NCBI GenBank assembly: GCA_964552655.1
Contig: CAZKHG010000001.1
Span: forward strand, 1-64,000
Reading direction: 5' to 3'
Origin: CAZKHG01 sp964552655
GTDB taxonomy: Bacteria; Bacteroidota; Bacteroidia; Bacteroidales; Tenuifilaceae
DNA length: 64,000 bases
The notes beneath the pieces are model-generated. The model was not told the origin of the DNA, searched no databases, and saw nothing but the letters and a program-made list of their open reading frames with translations. The first letter of the stretch is position 1, and each line of letters opens with the position of its first letter. A program made the translations under genes and the position numbers. Of this stretch, positions 16,943-25,725 are shown piece after piece.

Positions 16943-17704
16943 TTGGAAATAGACATTAACTGTGATTTGGGGGAAAGTTTTGGAAACTACCCTGTGGATA
17001 ATGATCAGGCTATAATGCCATTTATCTCTTCGGCAAATATTGCCTGTGGTTTTCATGCAGGCGACCCCGTTACCATTGAAAAGACCATTAAGTCAGCCAT
17101 AAAACATAATGTTGGAATTGGTGCACATCCCGGTTATCACGATATTGAAGGATTTGGTCGTAGGCCAATGAAAATCAGCAACGAAGAACTCAGGGCATCT
17201 ATCCTTTATCAGGTTGGGGCAATTAAAAGTATGGCCGAAGCGCTTGGGGGAAAGCTACAACACGTTAAACCTCATGGTGCTCTATATAACGCCGCTGCCA
17301 CAGATTTTGAGATGGCAAAAGTTATTGCCCACTCAATCAGGATGATAGATGATTCACTTACCCTGATTTGTCTCTCAAACTCAGAAATGATACGCGCAGC
17401 AAAAGAAGTTGGTATTTCATATGCATCAGAGGCTTTTGCCGACAGAGCCTACAATGATGACGGGACTTTGGTTTCAAGAAATATCCCCGGAGCGGTTTTA
17501 CATAATACCGATCAGGTTATTGATCGTGTTTTACAGATGATAACAGATAAAACTGTAGTAACTCTATCTGGCAGCGTCATTCCAATTCAGGCTGATACTA
17601 TTTGCATCCATGGCGATAATGAAATGGCTTTAAATTTTGCCCAGAATCTGGTATCGTCCTTTAAATTGAAGGGAATAAGATTAAAATCAATTGGAAAAAG
17701 ATAA
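16943..17704 (+). CDS. pxpA: 5-oxoprolinase subunit PxpA (LamB/YcsF family)
   Basis: 253 residues beginning at a TTG codon (MEIDINCDLGESFG), which matches the invariant family N-terminus; no ATG is available at that point. Other hallmarks: ANIACGFHAGDP, GAHPGYHD.EGFGRR, HVKPHGALYN, EAFADRAYNDDG and CIHGDN. PxpA with PxpB and PxpC forms the bacterial ATP-dependent 5-oxoprolinase that opens pyroglutamate, a damage product of glutamine and glutamate, to glutamate. Eleven nt after the transporter, and overlapping pxpB by 14 nt. Confidence 0.96.
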   Translation: MEIDINCDLGESFGNYPVDNDQAIMPFISSANIACGFHAGDPVTIEKTIKSAIKHNVGIGAHPGYHDIEGFGRRPMKISNEELRASILYQVGAIKSMAEALGGKLQHVKPHGALYNAAATDFEMAKVIAHSIRMIDDSLTLICLSNSEMIRAAKEVGISYASEAFADRAYNDDGTLVSRNIPGAVLHNTDQVIDRVLQMITDKTVVTLSGSVIPIQADTICIHGDNEMALNFAQNLVSSFKLKGIRLKSIGKR

Positions 17705-18428
17705 AAAAATATTCAGGTACATACCTTCGGGTGATTCTGCCTTCATCATCAAAGCAGGCGATGTAATATCCGTTGAAACAAACAGGATTATCCGAAAACT
17801 TCTGGTAAAAATTGAGCGGGAAAACATTGAAGGAGTGCTGGATTATATCCCATCTTACAATGAGTTGATGATTTGCTACAACCCATTTATAATTGGCTAC
17901 AGAAAGCTGCTGGATAAGTTGAAACAAATAGATAAGGACATTGAAAATATCGAGCTGAATGATTCAGTCACCATTGAAATCCCGGTTTGTTATGGTGGTG
18001 AATATGGGCCTGATTTACCCGAGGTTGCCAGGTTAAATAATATCACCGAATACGAAGTTGTTCAAATCCATAGTTCAACTGAATATTTAGTATTCATGCT
18101 GGGATTCACACCCGGTTTCTGCTACCTGGGCGGGATGGACAATCGGATTGCTACACCAAGAAAAAATACACCAAGATTAATGATACCGGCCGGCGCTGTT
18201 GGTATTGCCGATAAACAAACGGGTATATACCCAATTGAGAGCCCCGGTGGATGGCAATTAATTGGTCAAACACCAGTAAGACTTTTCGATCCTGCCAAAG
18301 AACCAGAATTTCTCATAAATCCGGGTGATTATATCAGATTTGTTTCTATACCCATTGATTTATATTCAAAAATTAGCAGCGAAGTTAACAAAGGAACTTA
18401 TTTAGTAAACAAGTGTAATCGCACCTAG
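17691..18428 (+). CDS. pxpB: 5-oxoprolinase subunit PxpB (KipI/AHS1 family)
   Basis: 245 residues starting from a TTG inside the end of pxpA (14-nt overlap), giving FRYIPSGDSAFII near the N-terminus as in PxpB/KipI. The diagnostic segment FTPGFCYLGGM, followed by TPRKNTPRLMIPAGAVGIAD and IYPIESPGGWQLIGQTP, is intact. PxpB partners with PxpC in the ATP-using part of oxoprolinase; in Bacillus the homologue KipI also inhibits the sporulation kinase KinA, but no such kinase is expected here. Translational coupling to pxpA is likely. Confidence 0.95.
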   Translation: MEKDKKIFRYIPSGDSAFIIKAGDVISVETNRIIRKLLVKIERENIEGVLDYIPSYNELMICYNPFIIGYRKLLDKLKQIDKDIENIELNDSVTIEIPVCYGGEYGPDLPEVARLNNITEYEVVQIHSSTEYLVFMLGFTPGFCYLGGMDNRIATPRKNTPRLMIPAGAVGIADKQTGIYPIESPGGWQLIGQTPVRLFDPAKEPEFLINPGDYIRFVSIPIDLYSKISSEVNKGTYLVNKCNRT

Positions 18429-18430
18429 AT

Positions 18431-19369
18431 ATGGCATTCCTCACCATCCTATCGCCCGGTTTACATACCACTATCCAGGATTGTGGCAGATATGGATTCC
18501 AACGTTTTGGGATGCCTGTTTCCGGTGCTATGGACACTTTTTCCCTTCGACTTGCCAACATATTAGTTGGAAATCATCCTAACCAGGCTTGCCTGGAAGT
18601 AACACTATTAGGACCTGAAATAGCATTTAGTAGCCCCGGGGCAATTGCAATTTGTGGTGCAAATATGAATCCATCCATAAATAACAGGATAATTCCCCTT
18701 AACAAAACTATCGAAGTCAGGAGTGGTGATATTCTCCGCTTTTCAGGTCTAGTATATGGGTTTCGCTCCTACCTTGCATTTGCAGGAGGGATTGATTTAC
18801 CCCTTGTAATGGGAAGCCGATCAACCTATATTCGTGCCAGAGTAGGAGGTTTACAGGGCAGAGCAATTGTACAAGGTGACACTATCCCTTTAGGAAAAAT
18901 TGATAGAAAAATAAGGATTCGCAAGATTTCCAGTAAACTTCTCCCAATATATCAATCGAACCAAAAACTTAGGGTAATTGCAGGGCCTGAAGTTAAAAGT
19001 TTTGGATTTGAAGGCATTCGCAATTTTTTAACCTCTGGTTATGAAATATCAAATCAAAGCGATAGAATGGGGTATCGCTTAACTGGTCCAATAATTAAAC
19101 ACAGTCAAGGTTCCGCAGATATAATATCTGCGGCAACATCAATGGGTACAATTCAGGTTCCGGGAGATGGGCAGCCAATAATCCTGATGGCCGACAGGCA
19201 AACAACTGGTGGTTATACCCGATTAGCCAATGTGATCTCTGCTGATCTTACCCTGGCCGCCCAGCTTAAACCAGGTGATAAAATCCACTTTGAGGAAATA
19301 TCCTTGGAAAAAGCACAGGATATTTTTATTTCACAGGAGAAAATGCTTGAATCCCTAAAATCGCACTAG
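18431..19369 (+). CDS. pxpC: 5-oxoprolinase subunit PxpC (KipA/AHS2 family)
   Basis: 312 residues, two nt after pxpB. Family hallmarks: SPGLHTTIQDCGRYGFQRFG, VSGAMDTFSLRLAN, AICGANM, then SDRMGYRLTGP and GTIQVPGDGQPIILMADRQTTGGY (the last in two parts). Together with PxpA and PxpB it completes the oxoprolinase, so the operon transporter-pxpA-pxpB-pxpC is self-contained. Its TAG stop directly abuts the stop codon of the convergent phosphatase-like gene, with no spacer between them. Confidence 0.95.
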   Translation: MAFLTILSPGLHTTIQDCGRYGFQRFGMPVSGAMDTFSLRLANILVGNHPNQACLEVTLLGPEIAFSSPGAIAICGANMNPSINNRIIPLNKTIEVRSGDILRFSGLVYGFRSYLAFAGGIDLPLVMGSRSTYIRARVGGLQGRAIVQGDTIPLGKIDRKIRIRKISSKLLPIYQSNQKLRVIAGPEVKSFGFEGIRNFLTSGYEISNQSDRMGYRLTGPIIKHSQGSADIISAATSMGTIQVPGDGQPIILMADRQTTGGYTRLANVISADLTLAAQLKPGDKIHFEEISLEKAQDIFISQEKMLESLKSH

Positions 19370-21016
19370 TTATTCTATCAACTCTTTGATTGGATTTCCG
19401 GTAGCCCCATTTGGCCAGGTTATACCCATTAAGGTAGATAGTGTCGGAGCAATATCAATTAAATTTACCGGAGCCAGAATTGAACGGCGTTTAACTTTCC
19501 AGCCATACCAGATCAGCGGTACATGAACATCATAGCTATAAGATGAATTCCCGGAGGTAACATGCCCATTGCTCTCCACCCAGCCTGGCTCCAGGTTGAT
19601 AATAACATCACCCGATCTACGCTGGTTGTAACTATTCTGAAACTTATCGAATATTCCTTCCGTGAAATTGGAATTTTGCAAAGCGTAACCAGTTGCAGTA
19701 TTTGCCACCCCGCTGAATTCAAGCATAAAATCAGCAATTTTTTGCTGAATATCAGCAAGTTTGATATTAGAATCTTCAATTAACCGGTGATTTAAGTAAA
19801 TCTGCTTTTCATAGTAAGCGGTAACCCAGCTCCCCTGACCATATATTGCATTCAAATAGCTCCCCAACAGAGCCATTGCCTTTTTTGGTTCAAAGTATCC
19901 ACCAGGTATTTTAGACTTTTCCAGGTGAACCGGTGATGATGCAACGCCCTGATCGGATGTTAAAATAACCAGCACATTTTCCTTTCCTATTGTAGTAGAG
20001 AGAAATTCAAGGAAATGAGCAATTTCCTTATCAAGCTTAAGGTAGGTATCCTCCACCTCAATTGAATGAGGGCCATACTCAGACCCGATTCTTTTTGTAG
20101 GAGAAAAGGATATTGTCAGCAAATCGGGGTTATCATCAGCGCCAAGGTTTTCGCCAACTATTGCAGCGATGGCAAAATCTTTGGTTAACAGATTGCCAAA
20201 AGGAGAATCAAGCAGGGATGAATAGTTCACTTTAGCGGATTTTTCGCGGATTATCCCTGTCCACATTGATTTTAACTTGCTGATCAACTTCTGTTTTATC
20301 TCCGGTTGCTTAACTTTATTCGTGTCAGCCTCATCGTATGAATTAATTGGGTTTAAAGCATCCCATTCCCGTTGAACGTAAAGTTTTGAAAATCCCTTTG
20401 TGTTAAAAGTATCAGCCCAGGCAGGCAGATTATTAATGAAATAGGAACTGCTAACCCAGTTTCCTTTTTCGGTATCGAACCAGTAAACACCAGTGGCATT
20501 ATGACCTGTTAGTAGTATTGCGGAGCCAGGATCGAGCGAAATACCCACAACCTTCGATTTAGAGTTATACATCATCAGCTCATCACCTAATGTGCTTGTA
20601 ACCAAATTTTTAGGCGACATTTTCCCGCTGAAGAAGCTACCACCAGTTGTGGTCATCTTATCATCAGCAACTGCATCAACCTCCTGCCCGTTTACCCTTG
20701 AATACCACTTATCGGAAACAATTCCGTGTACTGATGGATTTGAACCAGTTGACAGGGTGGCCAGCCCCGGGTAAGACTGAGTTAAAAGGTAGTTATACCT
20801 GGCATTTTTGCAATAGGCCCCTTCATTGACCAGCATCCTGAAACCTCCATCGCAAAACTTATCCCAGTAGCGATTGATATAATCGTACCGCATCTGGCTC
20901 ACCACAATTTCAACTATCAATCGTGGTTTTTCTGAAGGAATTGAAAGCCGTTGTTGCGGCCAGGCAATTTGAAAGGTGAAGATCAGCAAGCTGAATGCAA
21001 AGGCAACTTTTCTCAT
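19370..21016 (-). CDS. PafA-like alkaline phosphatase homologue lacking most catalytic residues
   Basis: 548 residues with a signal peptide, nearly the length of Elizabethkingia PafA (546) and alignable to it end to end (for example GPHSIEVEDTYLKLD and IDIAPTLSTLMGI). By memory-based alignment the zinc ligands D38, D305, H309 and H353 of PafA are S40, K308, S312 and Q356 here; only D355 and H498 remain. The nucleophile T79 becomes S81, N100 becomes D102, and K162/R164 become D162/G164. The frame is intact with no stop or shift. A periplasmic phosphatase fold is clear, but hydrolysis by the PafA mechanism seems unlikely; a binding or structural role is an inference. Confidence 0.88.
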   Translation of the reverse strand: MRKVAFAFSLLIFTFQIAWPQQRLSIPSEKPRLIVEIVVSQMRYDYINRYWDKFCDGGFRMLVNEGAYCKNARYNYLLTQSYPGLATLSTGSNPSVHGIVSDKWYSRVNGQEVDAVADDKMTTTGGSFFSGKMSPKNLVTSTLGDELMMYNSKSKVVGISLDPGSAILLTGHNATGVYWFDTEKGNWVSSSYFINNLPAWADTFNTKGFSKLYVQREWDALNPINSYDEADTNKVKQPEIKQKLISKLKSMWTGIIREKSAKVNYSSLLDSPFGNLLTKDFAIAAIVGENLGADDNPDLLTISFSPTKRIGSEYGPHSIEVEDTYLKLDKEIAHFLEFLSTTIGKENVLVILTSDQGVASSPVHLEKSKIPGGYFEPKKAMALLGSYLNAIYGQGSWVTAYYEKQIYLNHRLIEDSNIKLADIQQKIADFMLEFSGVANTATGYALQNSNFTEGIFDKFQNSYNQRRSGDVIINLEPGWVESNGHVTSGNSSYSYDVHVPLIWYGWKVKRRSILAPVNLIDIAPTLSTLMGITWPNGATGNPIKELIE

Positions 21017-21079
21017 TAATTCGAATTTAGGATGACTACAGCAGTATCAATCATCACAAAAATATCAAAAAAAGCTTTG

Positions 21080-23890
21080 CTAAGGAACAATTTGAATTTT
21101 TAGGATCTTTGAATCGCTTTCTGATTGCAACCTGATGAAATAGATCCCTGCAGGAACCCTGGTTCCGGAATCAGTTTTACCATCCCATAGAATTGAATAG
21201 CCTTTTGTAAAATACTCACCTTTTGTAAGTGTTATCACTTTTCGCCCATCAGCGGAAAAAATTGAAATTTCAACAGGTGAGGGTTTCCTGAGAGTAAAAC
21301 TAATATTGATGATATTGTAAAAGGGGTTAGGCCAGGCCTCTAATTTACTGATGAGCTGATTCTCGGGAATGCCCAAAGGGATAAGGTTTACCGGGATATT
21401 CGTATCACTGGTTACATTGATCTGGCCACTATAGGTTTGGAACCCGTTAAGACTTACCGTGTAACTATAATTCTGACCGTAAGGAGTATTCTCGAAGACA
21501 GCCAACCCATCGGCTGAAGTAATTTTTTCAGATTGGTTAAAAGTAACATTTGCATTCTCAAGTGCTGTCCCATTGTGTTTCACTGCGAAAGTTACTGTAT
21601 AAGTAAGCGTCCCTGTTAAGGTCACAGGTTTAATTAGATCCGTATAACCAACATCAATAATACCGTTTGAAGGGTCTAATGTTGATTTTAACACTGAAAA
21701 TGATTTATCCACAGCCCTTGTTACATTCTGAAAAATTGCGCTACCGTTAGAACCTGTGAGCAATGTTTGGTCATTAAAAGTAATACTTGCCCCTTCCAAG
21801 GGTGAACTGTTGTATGTAACATTGAATGTTACATTTTGTGTTGATGCAGGAAAAACAATGCTGTCAACCCAGGCACAATCCTTTCCCGAAATAGTGGAAC
21901 CATCTTTCTGATACTTCCAAAGGAATGTGTGATTGCCTTCAGAAACGGGGAAAGTCTGAACAGCCCAGTTTTGCTCTCCGCTCCACTTTGCCTTTTCAAC
22001 ATTGTCAATAAAAAAGTAAAGAAAATCGTACCCGTTTTCAGAAGAAACTTTTCGTGCAAATTTAATATCCGTGGCCTGGGCAATATTTAAGCTGATGCTC
22101 AAAGATGTGAAAGAACTGTTGCCAATTGACGGTGATCGCAAACTGTACTCCCCTTCATACCTTTCTTTTTCATCTTTAATCCATAGTCCATTCACACTTA
22201 TAAATTGAGGTGGAACTTCTGCTTCAAAACCCTCATATTTTGCAGGAGATAGAGATATGTCGAACACATTGCTGGTTTGTAATGCATTGACTATAATCAC
22301 TTTTGATTGATAACCAGCCTTAGAGAGCCTCATAAAATAATCGCCTTTCCCTAAAGAGCTGAAAGAGTAATCGCCATTTTGACCCGTTGCAGCTGATAAA
22401 AGTTCTGAATTTAGCACTTCAACCTTCACCGCCTCTACCGGATTTCCGCTCTCTGAATTTGTAACCCGACCGCTCAATGTGACATTTGATAAACCTTCTA
22501 AAATAATATCGTTTTCTATTGCTGAATCCCATCCTGTTAATTCGAGTGTATGAATCTGCGGGCAATACCCGGGGGCTTCATATAGTAAGTCCCATTTCCC
22601 AGGTTCAATAAGCCTCTTGTAAAATCCATTATTGCTGGTTGAGTAAATGTGAGAACTGTCTGCATCATGTTTAAAAACAAAAATTTTAGCCCTTACTGGT
22701 TCGCCAGAAGAATTTTTTACAGTTCCACTGATACCGTATAAAGCCGATTCAATATATGATATTAATGAAGCTTTGTTATAATTCCAGTATGCGGGAAGCG
22801 CATCAGAAGAAAGCAGCTTTGTTGTTGAAATTTCCAGAGTAATTTCCCTGCATTTGTGCCACCAGTTCATATAGTCCTGTCTTCCACCATAAACAACATA
22901 CCAATCCCCACCATTGGTTATTCCATTCTCCAAATCATTAAAATATCCGACCGGAGAATTCGTTTGTGCTGAATCAGCATAAATTCTCGATATGTACCTG
23001 TACCAATTATTATCTGCATGCAGTTTTTGAGAACTTGTCCAACCATCCCACGGGTAATTCGCCACTTCTATACCACCATGAAAATTTGCCGCCAATGAGA
23101 AATGATGTGATGCAGCAAAACTCATCATACCGATATTTTCAGGCTGCCAGCTATATCCATCAGGATGATCTCCTTTAATAGGATCGGGGAAATTCCTGTT
23201 TAGATCAACATTGTTGGCATTGTACCTTGTGGCACCGGAAACTGTTGCATTGCCGCTTCTATATGTTCCATCAGGGTTGCTGTTTGGGTTAATAAACAGC
23301 TCCACATTGTTAATAATGTTACCTATACGTGTATTAGCAGTGTAATTTTTAAGCATAAAGTCAATTAGCCTAAGCATCAGAATATAACCTGTTGCTTCAT
23401 CGCCATGCATAGTACTGGTAAAAAACACCTGAGGCTCCTGCTCATTAACCGAAACATTATCAGATAGTTTAACCACATAAAGCTGGTGGCCATTGGGGGT
23501 GGTGCAAATTGAATCGAGCTTGCACAATGAAGGGTAATCCTGCTCAAATTTTTTCATCATCGCCCGATAAACCTCATAGGTTGGGTACCGGTCCCAATTC
23601 ACCATCTGATCAATGGTTGTAGCCATATTTAAAACCTTGGCTCCTGATGAGGGGTGTTTTAAAAGCTCAATTTTATACCCGAATTTTAGGAACCGGTTCA
23701 ACTCATCAGAATTTGCATAAGCAAATACAGTATCGGCTAAAATGTTATCAATAGAAATAATCTGGGTTATTTGTGTGTTTATTTTATGTTTATCAGGTTC
23801 GATAAACTTAAAATAATACTCCGCTTGCTGACCCTTAACAATCAAACTTAATAATAGAATAGTATATATTATAAGGTACTTTTTCATCAA
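21080..23890 (-). CDS. Secreted M14 zinc carboxypeptidase with regulatory-like domains and T9SS sorting domain
   Basis: 936 residues. Signal peptide at 1-20; M14 peptidase domain about 95-385 with the zinc pair H162-x-x-E165 (MHGDEATGY), NPNSNPDG, NVDLNRNFPDP, a His in NFHGGIEV and the catalytic Glu in EITLEIST. Then two carboxypeptidase-regulatory-like beta sandwiches (about 388-465 and 468-545), a MAM/jelly-roll-like region (about 550-690), two further beta repeats, and at the end a type IX secretion C-terminal domain (WPNPFYNIINISF ... GRKV ... GIYFIRL). It is therefore exported across the outer membrane by T9SS and is likely surface-attached or released, degrading external proteins. Confidence 0.93.
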   Translation of the reverse strand: MMKKYLIIYTILLLSLIVKGQQAEYYFKFIEPDKHKINTQITQIISIDNILADTVFAYANSDELNRFLKFGYKIELLKHPSSGAKVLNMATTIDQMVNWDRYPTYEVYRAMMKKFEQDYPSLCKLDSICTTPNGHQLYVVKLSDNVSVNEQEPQVFFTSTMHGDEATGYILMLRLIDFMLKNYTANTRIGNIINNVELFINPNSNPDGTYRSGNATVSGATRYNANNVDLNRNFPDPIKGDHPDGYSWQPENIGMMSFAASHHFSLAANFHGGIEVANYPWDGWTSSQKLHADNNWYRYISRIYADSAQTNSPVGYFNDLENGITNGGDWYVVYGGRQDYMNWWHKCREITLEISTTKLLSSDALPAYWNYNKASLISYIESALYGISGTVKNSSGEPVRAKIFVFKHDADSSHIYSTSNNGFYKRLIEPGKWDLLYEAPGYCPQIHTLELTGWDSAIENDIILEGLSNVTLSGRVTNSESGNPVEAVKVEVLNSELLSAATGQNGDYSFSSLGKGDYFMRLSKAGYQSKVIIVNALQTSNVFDISLSPAKYEGFEAEVPPQFISVNGLWIKDEKERYEGEYSLRSPSIGNSSFTSLSISLNIAQATDIKFARKVSSENGYDFLYFFIDNVEKAKWSGEQNWAVQTFPVSEGNHTFLWKYQKDGSTISGKDCAWVDSIVFPASTQNVTFNVTYNSSPLEGASITFNDQTLLTGSNGSAIFQNVTRAVDKSFSVLKSTLDPSNGIIDVGYTDLIKPVTLTGTLTYTVTFAVKHNGTALENANVTFNQSEKITSADGLAVFENTPYGQNYSYTVSLNGFQTYSGQINVTSDTNIPVNLIPLGIPENQLISKLEAWPNPFYNIINISFTLRKPSPVEISIFSADGRKVITLTKGEYFTKGYSILWDGKTDSGTRVPAGIYFIRLQSESDSKILKIQIVP

Positions 23891-23985
23891 TAGAATTAAT
23901 CAGGCGTTCACAAATTTACAATTTAATTCAAAACCTTTACTTTTATTGAGGTTGTAATAATTTAACGGCACGTAGTAAAATAAGT

Positions 23986-25059
23986 TCATTTTGGAAGAAA
24001 ATACTTCTCAACCGGTTCGGCAGCCATATAGGAATCGATTAACCGAGGGATTGAGTAATCGTTTATTTTATTGATCGGAATCTCAGTATAATCCGTTTTT
24101 AATTTGTAGGATATAGATTTAGCCTCAATAATAATAAATCTCGCATGGATTATTTGATGGCTAAGAATATGCTTAACAGGTGCTGAAATACTTCTAATGA
24201 TGATTTTACCATTTCCAACAAGTTCGTTCCATTCCTCTGCTTCAATCAACCTTTCAAATTCAGTTTCTGTGGCTGTTTCAATTAGCGGGAATTCATACAG
24301 AGAGTGCCAGATATCATTTTCTTCCCTTTTCCGGAGAAAGGTTTTATTACCCATCTTAATTAATAGGTAGTAAAAAAACCGATTTCGTGTCTTGATCTTT
24401 TTGCCTTTAATAGGCAATTGGTAAATAATATTGTTTCGGTAGGCATAGCAAATTGATTGGAAGGGGCAAATAGCACAATTTGGGGATCGGGGTGTGCACT
24501 GGAGTGCTCCAAAATCGAGCATCGCCTGGTTGAAAACGCCAGGCTTTTTCTTATCCATCAGCTCAAGAGCCAAACTAAAGAACTCCTTTTTCCCTTTTGA
24601 TGTTTCTGTGGAAGAAAAAATGCCAAAAACTCTGGCCAGTACCCTGTAAACATTACCATCAATGGCAGGCACTGGTTGGTTAAAAGCAAACGATGCAATT
24701 GCCCCGGCCGAATAAGGACCAATACCACGGATTTTGAGTAATTCATCAAAAGTTTTTGGCAATTCACCATTATAGTCATTTATAACCTGAATTGCCCCCT
24801 GCTGCAAGTTGCGGGCCCGTGAGTAATAACCCAACCCCTGCCATACCTTCATTAGTTTATCTATTTGTGTATCAGCCAAATCCTTAATGGTGGGGAATGT
24901 ATCAATAAAGCGTAAATAGTAATCTAAACCCTGATTTACCCGTGTTTGCTGTAAAATGATTTCCGAAACCCATATATAGTAGGGATTGAGCGTATTACGC
25001 CAGGGTAAATCACGTTTGTTACGGGAGTACCAATCAATCAGCAAAACTTTAAAATCCAT
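23986..25059 (-). CDS. mutY: A/G-specific adenine glycosylase
   Basis: Start set at 25059 (MDFKVLLIDWYSRNKRDLPWR), the usual MutY N-terminus; a frame from 25092 adds 11 residues. About 357 residues. The helix-hairpin-helix LLKIRGIGPYSAGAIASFAF is followed by the catalytic Asp in PAIDGNVYRVLARV, and the 4Fe-4S loop has spacing C-x6-C-x2-C-x5-C (CTPRSPNC, AIC, PFQSIC). A Nudix-like C-terminal domain recognises 8-oxoG. It excises adenine opposite 8-oxoguanine. Divergent from the HU-like gene across a 136-bp promoter region. (Listed with its 5' end first; it spans 23986-25059.). Confidence 0.95.
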   Translation of the reverse strand: MDFKVLLIDWYSRNKRDLPWRNTLNPYYIWVSEIILQQTRVNQGLDYYLRFIDTFPTIKDLADTQIDKLMKVWQGLGYYSRARNLQQGAIQVINDYNGELPKTFDELLKIRGIGPYSAGAIASFAFNQPVPAIDGNVYRVLARVFGIFSSTETSKGKKEFFSLALELMDKKKPGVFNQAMLDFGALQCTPRSPNCAICPFQSICYAYRNNIIYQLPIKGKKIKTRNRFFYYLLIKMGNKTFLRKREENDIWHSLYEFPLIETATETEFERLIEAEEWNELVGNGKIIIRSISAPVKHILSHQIIHARFIIIEAKSISYKLKTDYTEIPINKINDYSIPRLIDSYMAAEPVEKYFLPK

Positions 25060-25132
25060 AATATCAATTGGAAGGGTAAAAAATATTGTCAAAAATAATG
25101 TTTATGTATTTCATATATCAATATAAAACATT

Positions 25133-25140
25133 TATATTTG
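25133..25140 (+). promoter_or_regulatory. -7 promoter box (TATATTTG) for the HU-like gene
   Basis: A perfect TAnnTTTG element 55 nt before the ATG of the HU-family gene. The expected TTTG at -33 is not exact, so the assignment rests on the -7 box and its position. Confidence 0.5.
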
Positions 25141-25195
25141 CAGTCCACTTTTTAAAATTCAAGTCTAATCTATTGATAATTAAAGATTTTTTAAA

Positions 25196-25483
25196 ATGAC
25201 AAAAGCTGATATCGTAAACGAGATTTCCAAAAACACTGGAATCGAAAAGGTAACTGTACAGAAAACAGTAGAAGCCTTCATGGAAACTGTAAAGGACTCT
25301 TTAGTAAAAGAGAAAAATGTTTATCTGCGTGGTTTTGGCAGTTTCATCGTAAAGAAACGCGCTAAAAAGACTGCTCGTAACATATCCAAGAATACTACTA
25401 TTATTATTCCTGAGCATTTTATTCCTTCTTTCAAGCCTGCAAAAACTTTTGTTGGGAAGGTGAAATCACACGTTAAAAAATAA
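25196..25483 (+). CDS. HU/IHF-family DNA-binding protein
   Basis: 95 residues. N-terminal dimerisation helices (TKADIVNEISKNTGIEK), then the HU/IHF beta arm: VYLRGFGSFIVKKR, AKKTARNISKN, and the closing IPSFKPAKTF, all standard. Binds and bends DNA; whether it works as an HU homodimer or IHF-like subunit is not clear. It is followed 30 nt later by the 30-residue basic protein, and the two are probably co-transcribed. Confidence 0.95.
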   Translation: MTKADIVNEISKNTGIEKVTVQKTVEAFMETVKDSLVKEKNVYLRGFGSFIVKKRAKKTARNISKNTTIIIPEHFIPSFKPAKTFVGKVKSHVKK

Positions 25484-25513
25484 TTTAAAGATTTTACTTA
25501 ACATATTATTACA

Positions 25514-25606
25514 ATGCCAAGCGGAAAGAAGAGGAAGAGGCATAAAATGGCCACTCACAAAAGGAAGAAACGTCTTCGTAAAAACCGTCATAAAAAGAAA
25601 AAATAA
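25514..25606 (+). CDS. 30-residue basic AURKAIP1/COX24 (mS38/bS22)-like protein
   Basis: Starts at ATG 25514 and ends with TAA at 25604-25606. The 30 residues are about two-thirds Lys, Arg and His (MPSGKKRKRHKMATHKRKKR then LRKNRHKKKK). The KKRxxRHKxxxHKRKKRLRKxRHKKK pattern is that of the AURKAIP1/COX24 domain, which in mitochondria is ribosomal protein mS38 and in mycobacteria bS22, a small-subunit protein at the decoding side. A ribosomal role here is an inference from that similarity. Too short for standard gene-finding cut-offs. It sits between the HU-like gene and rng. Confidence 0.8.
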   Translation: MPSGKKRKRHKMATHKRKKRLRKNRHKKKK

Positions 25607-25725
25607 CCTATTTCTTTTTATATCCACAGTTTTTATAAAACCATTCAGCCAACCTAAAGCACCAATCGGTTCTTTAGGTTGCTGTGTTTGTAAATACCTT
25701 ACATTAACCAAATTATCCTAGCAAA

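Noticed and set aside
13990..19369. Reading the lyase and the NRAMP-pxp genes as one pathway from histidine to oxoproline
   Set aside because: A strong terminator (15553-15588) separates them, and histidine breakdown through urocanate does not yield free oxoproline. They are more likely neighbours only.
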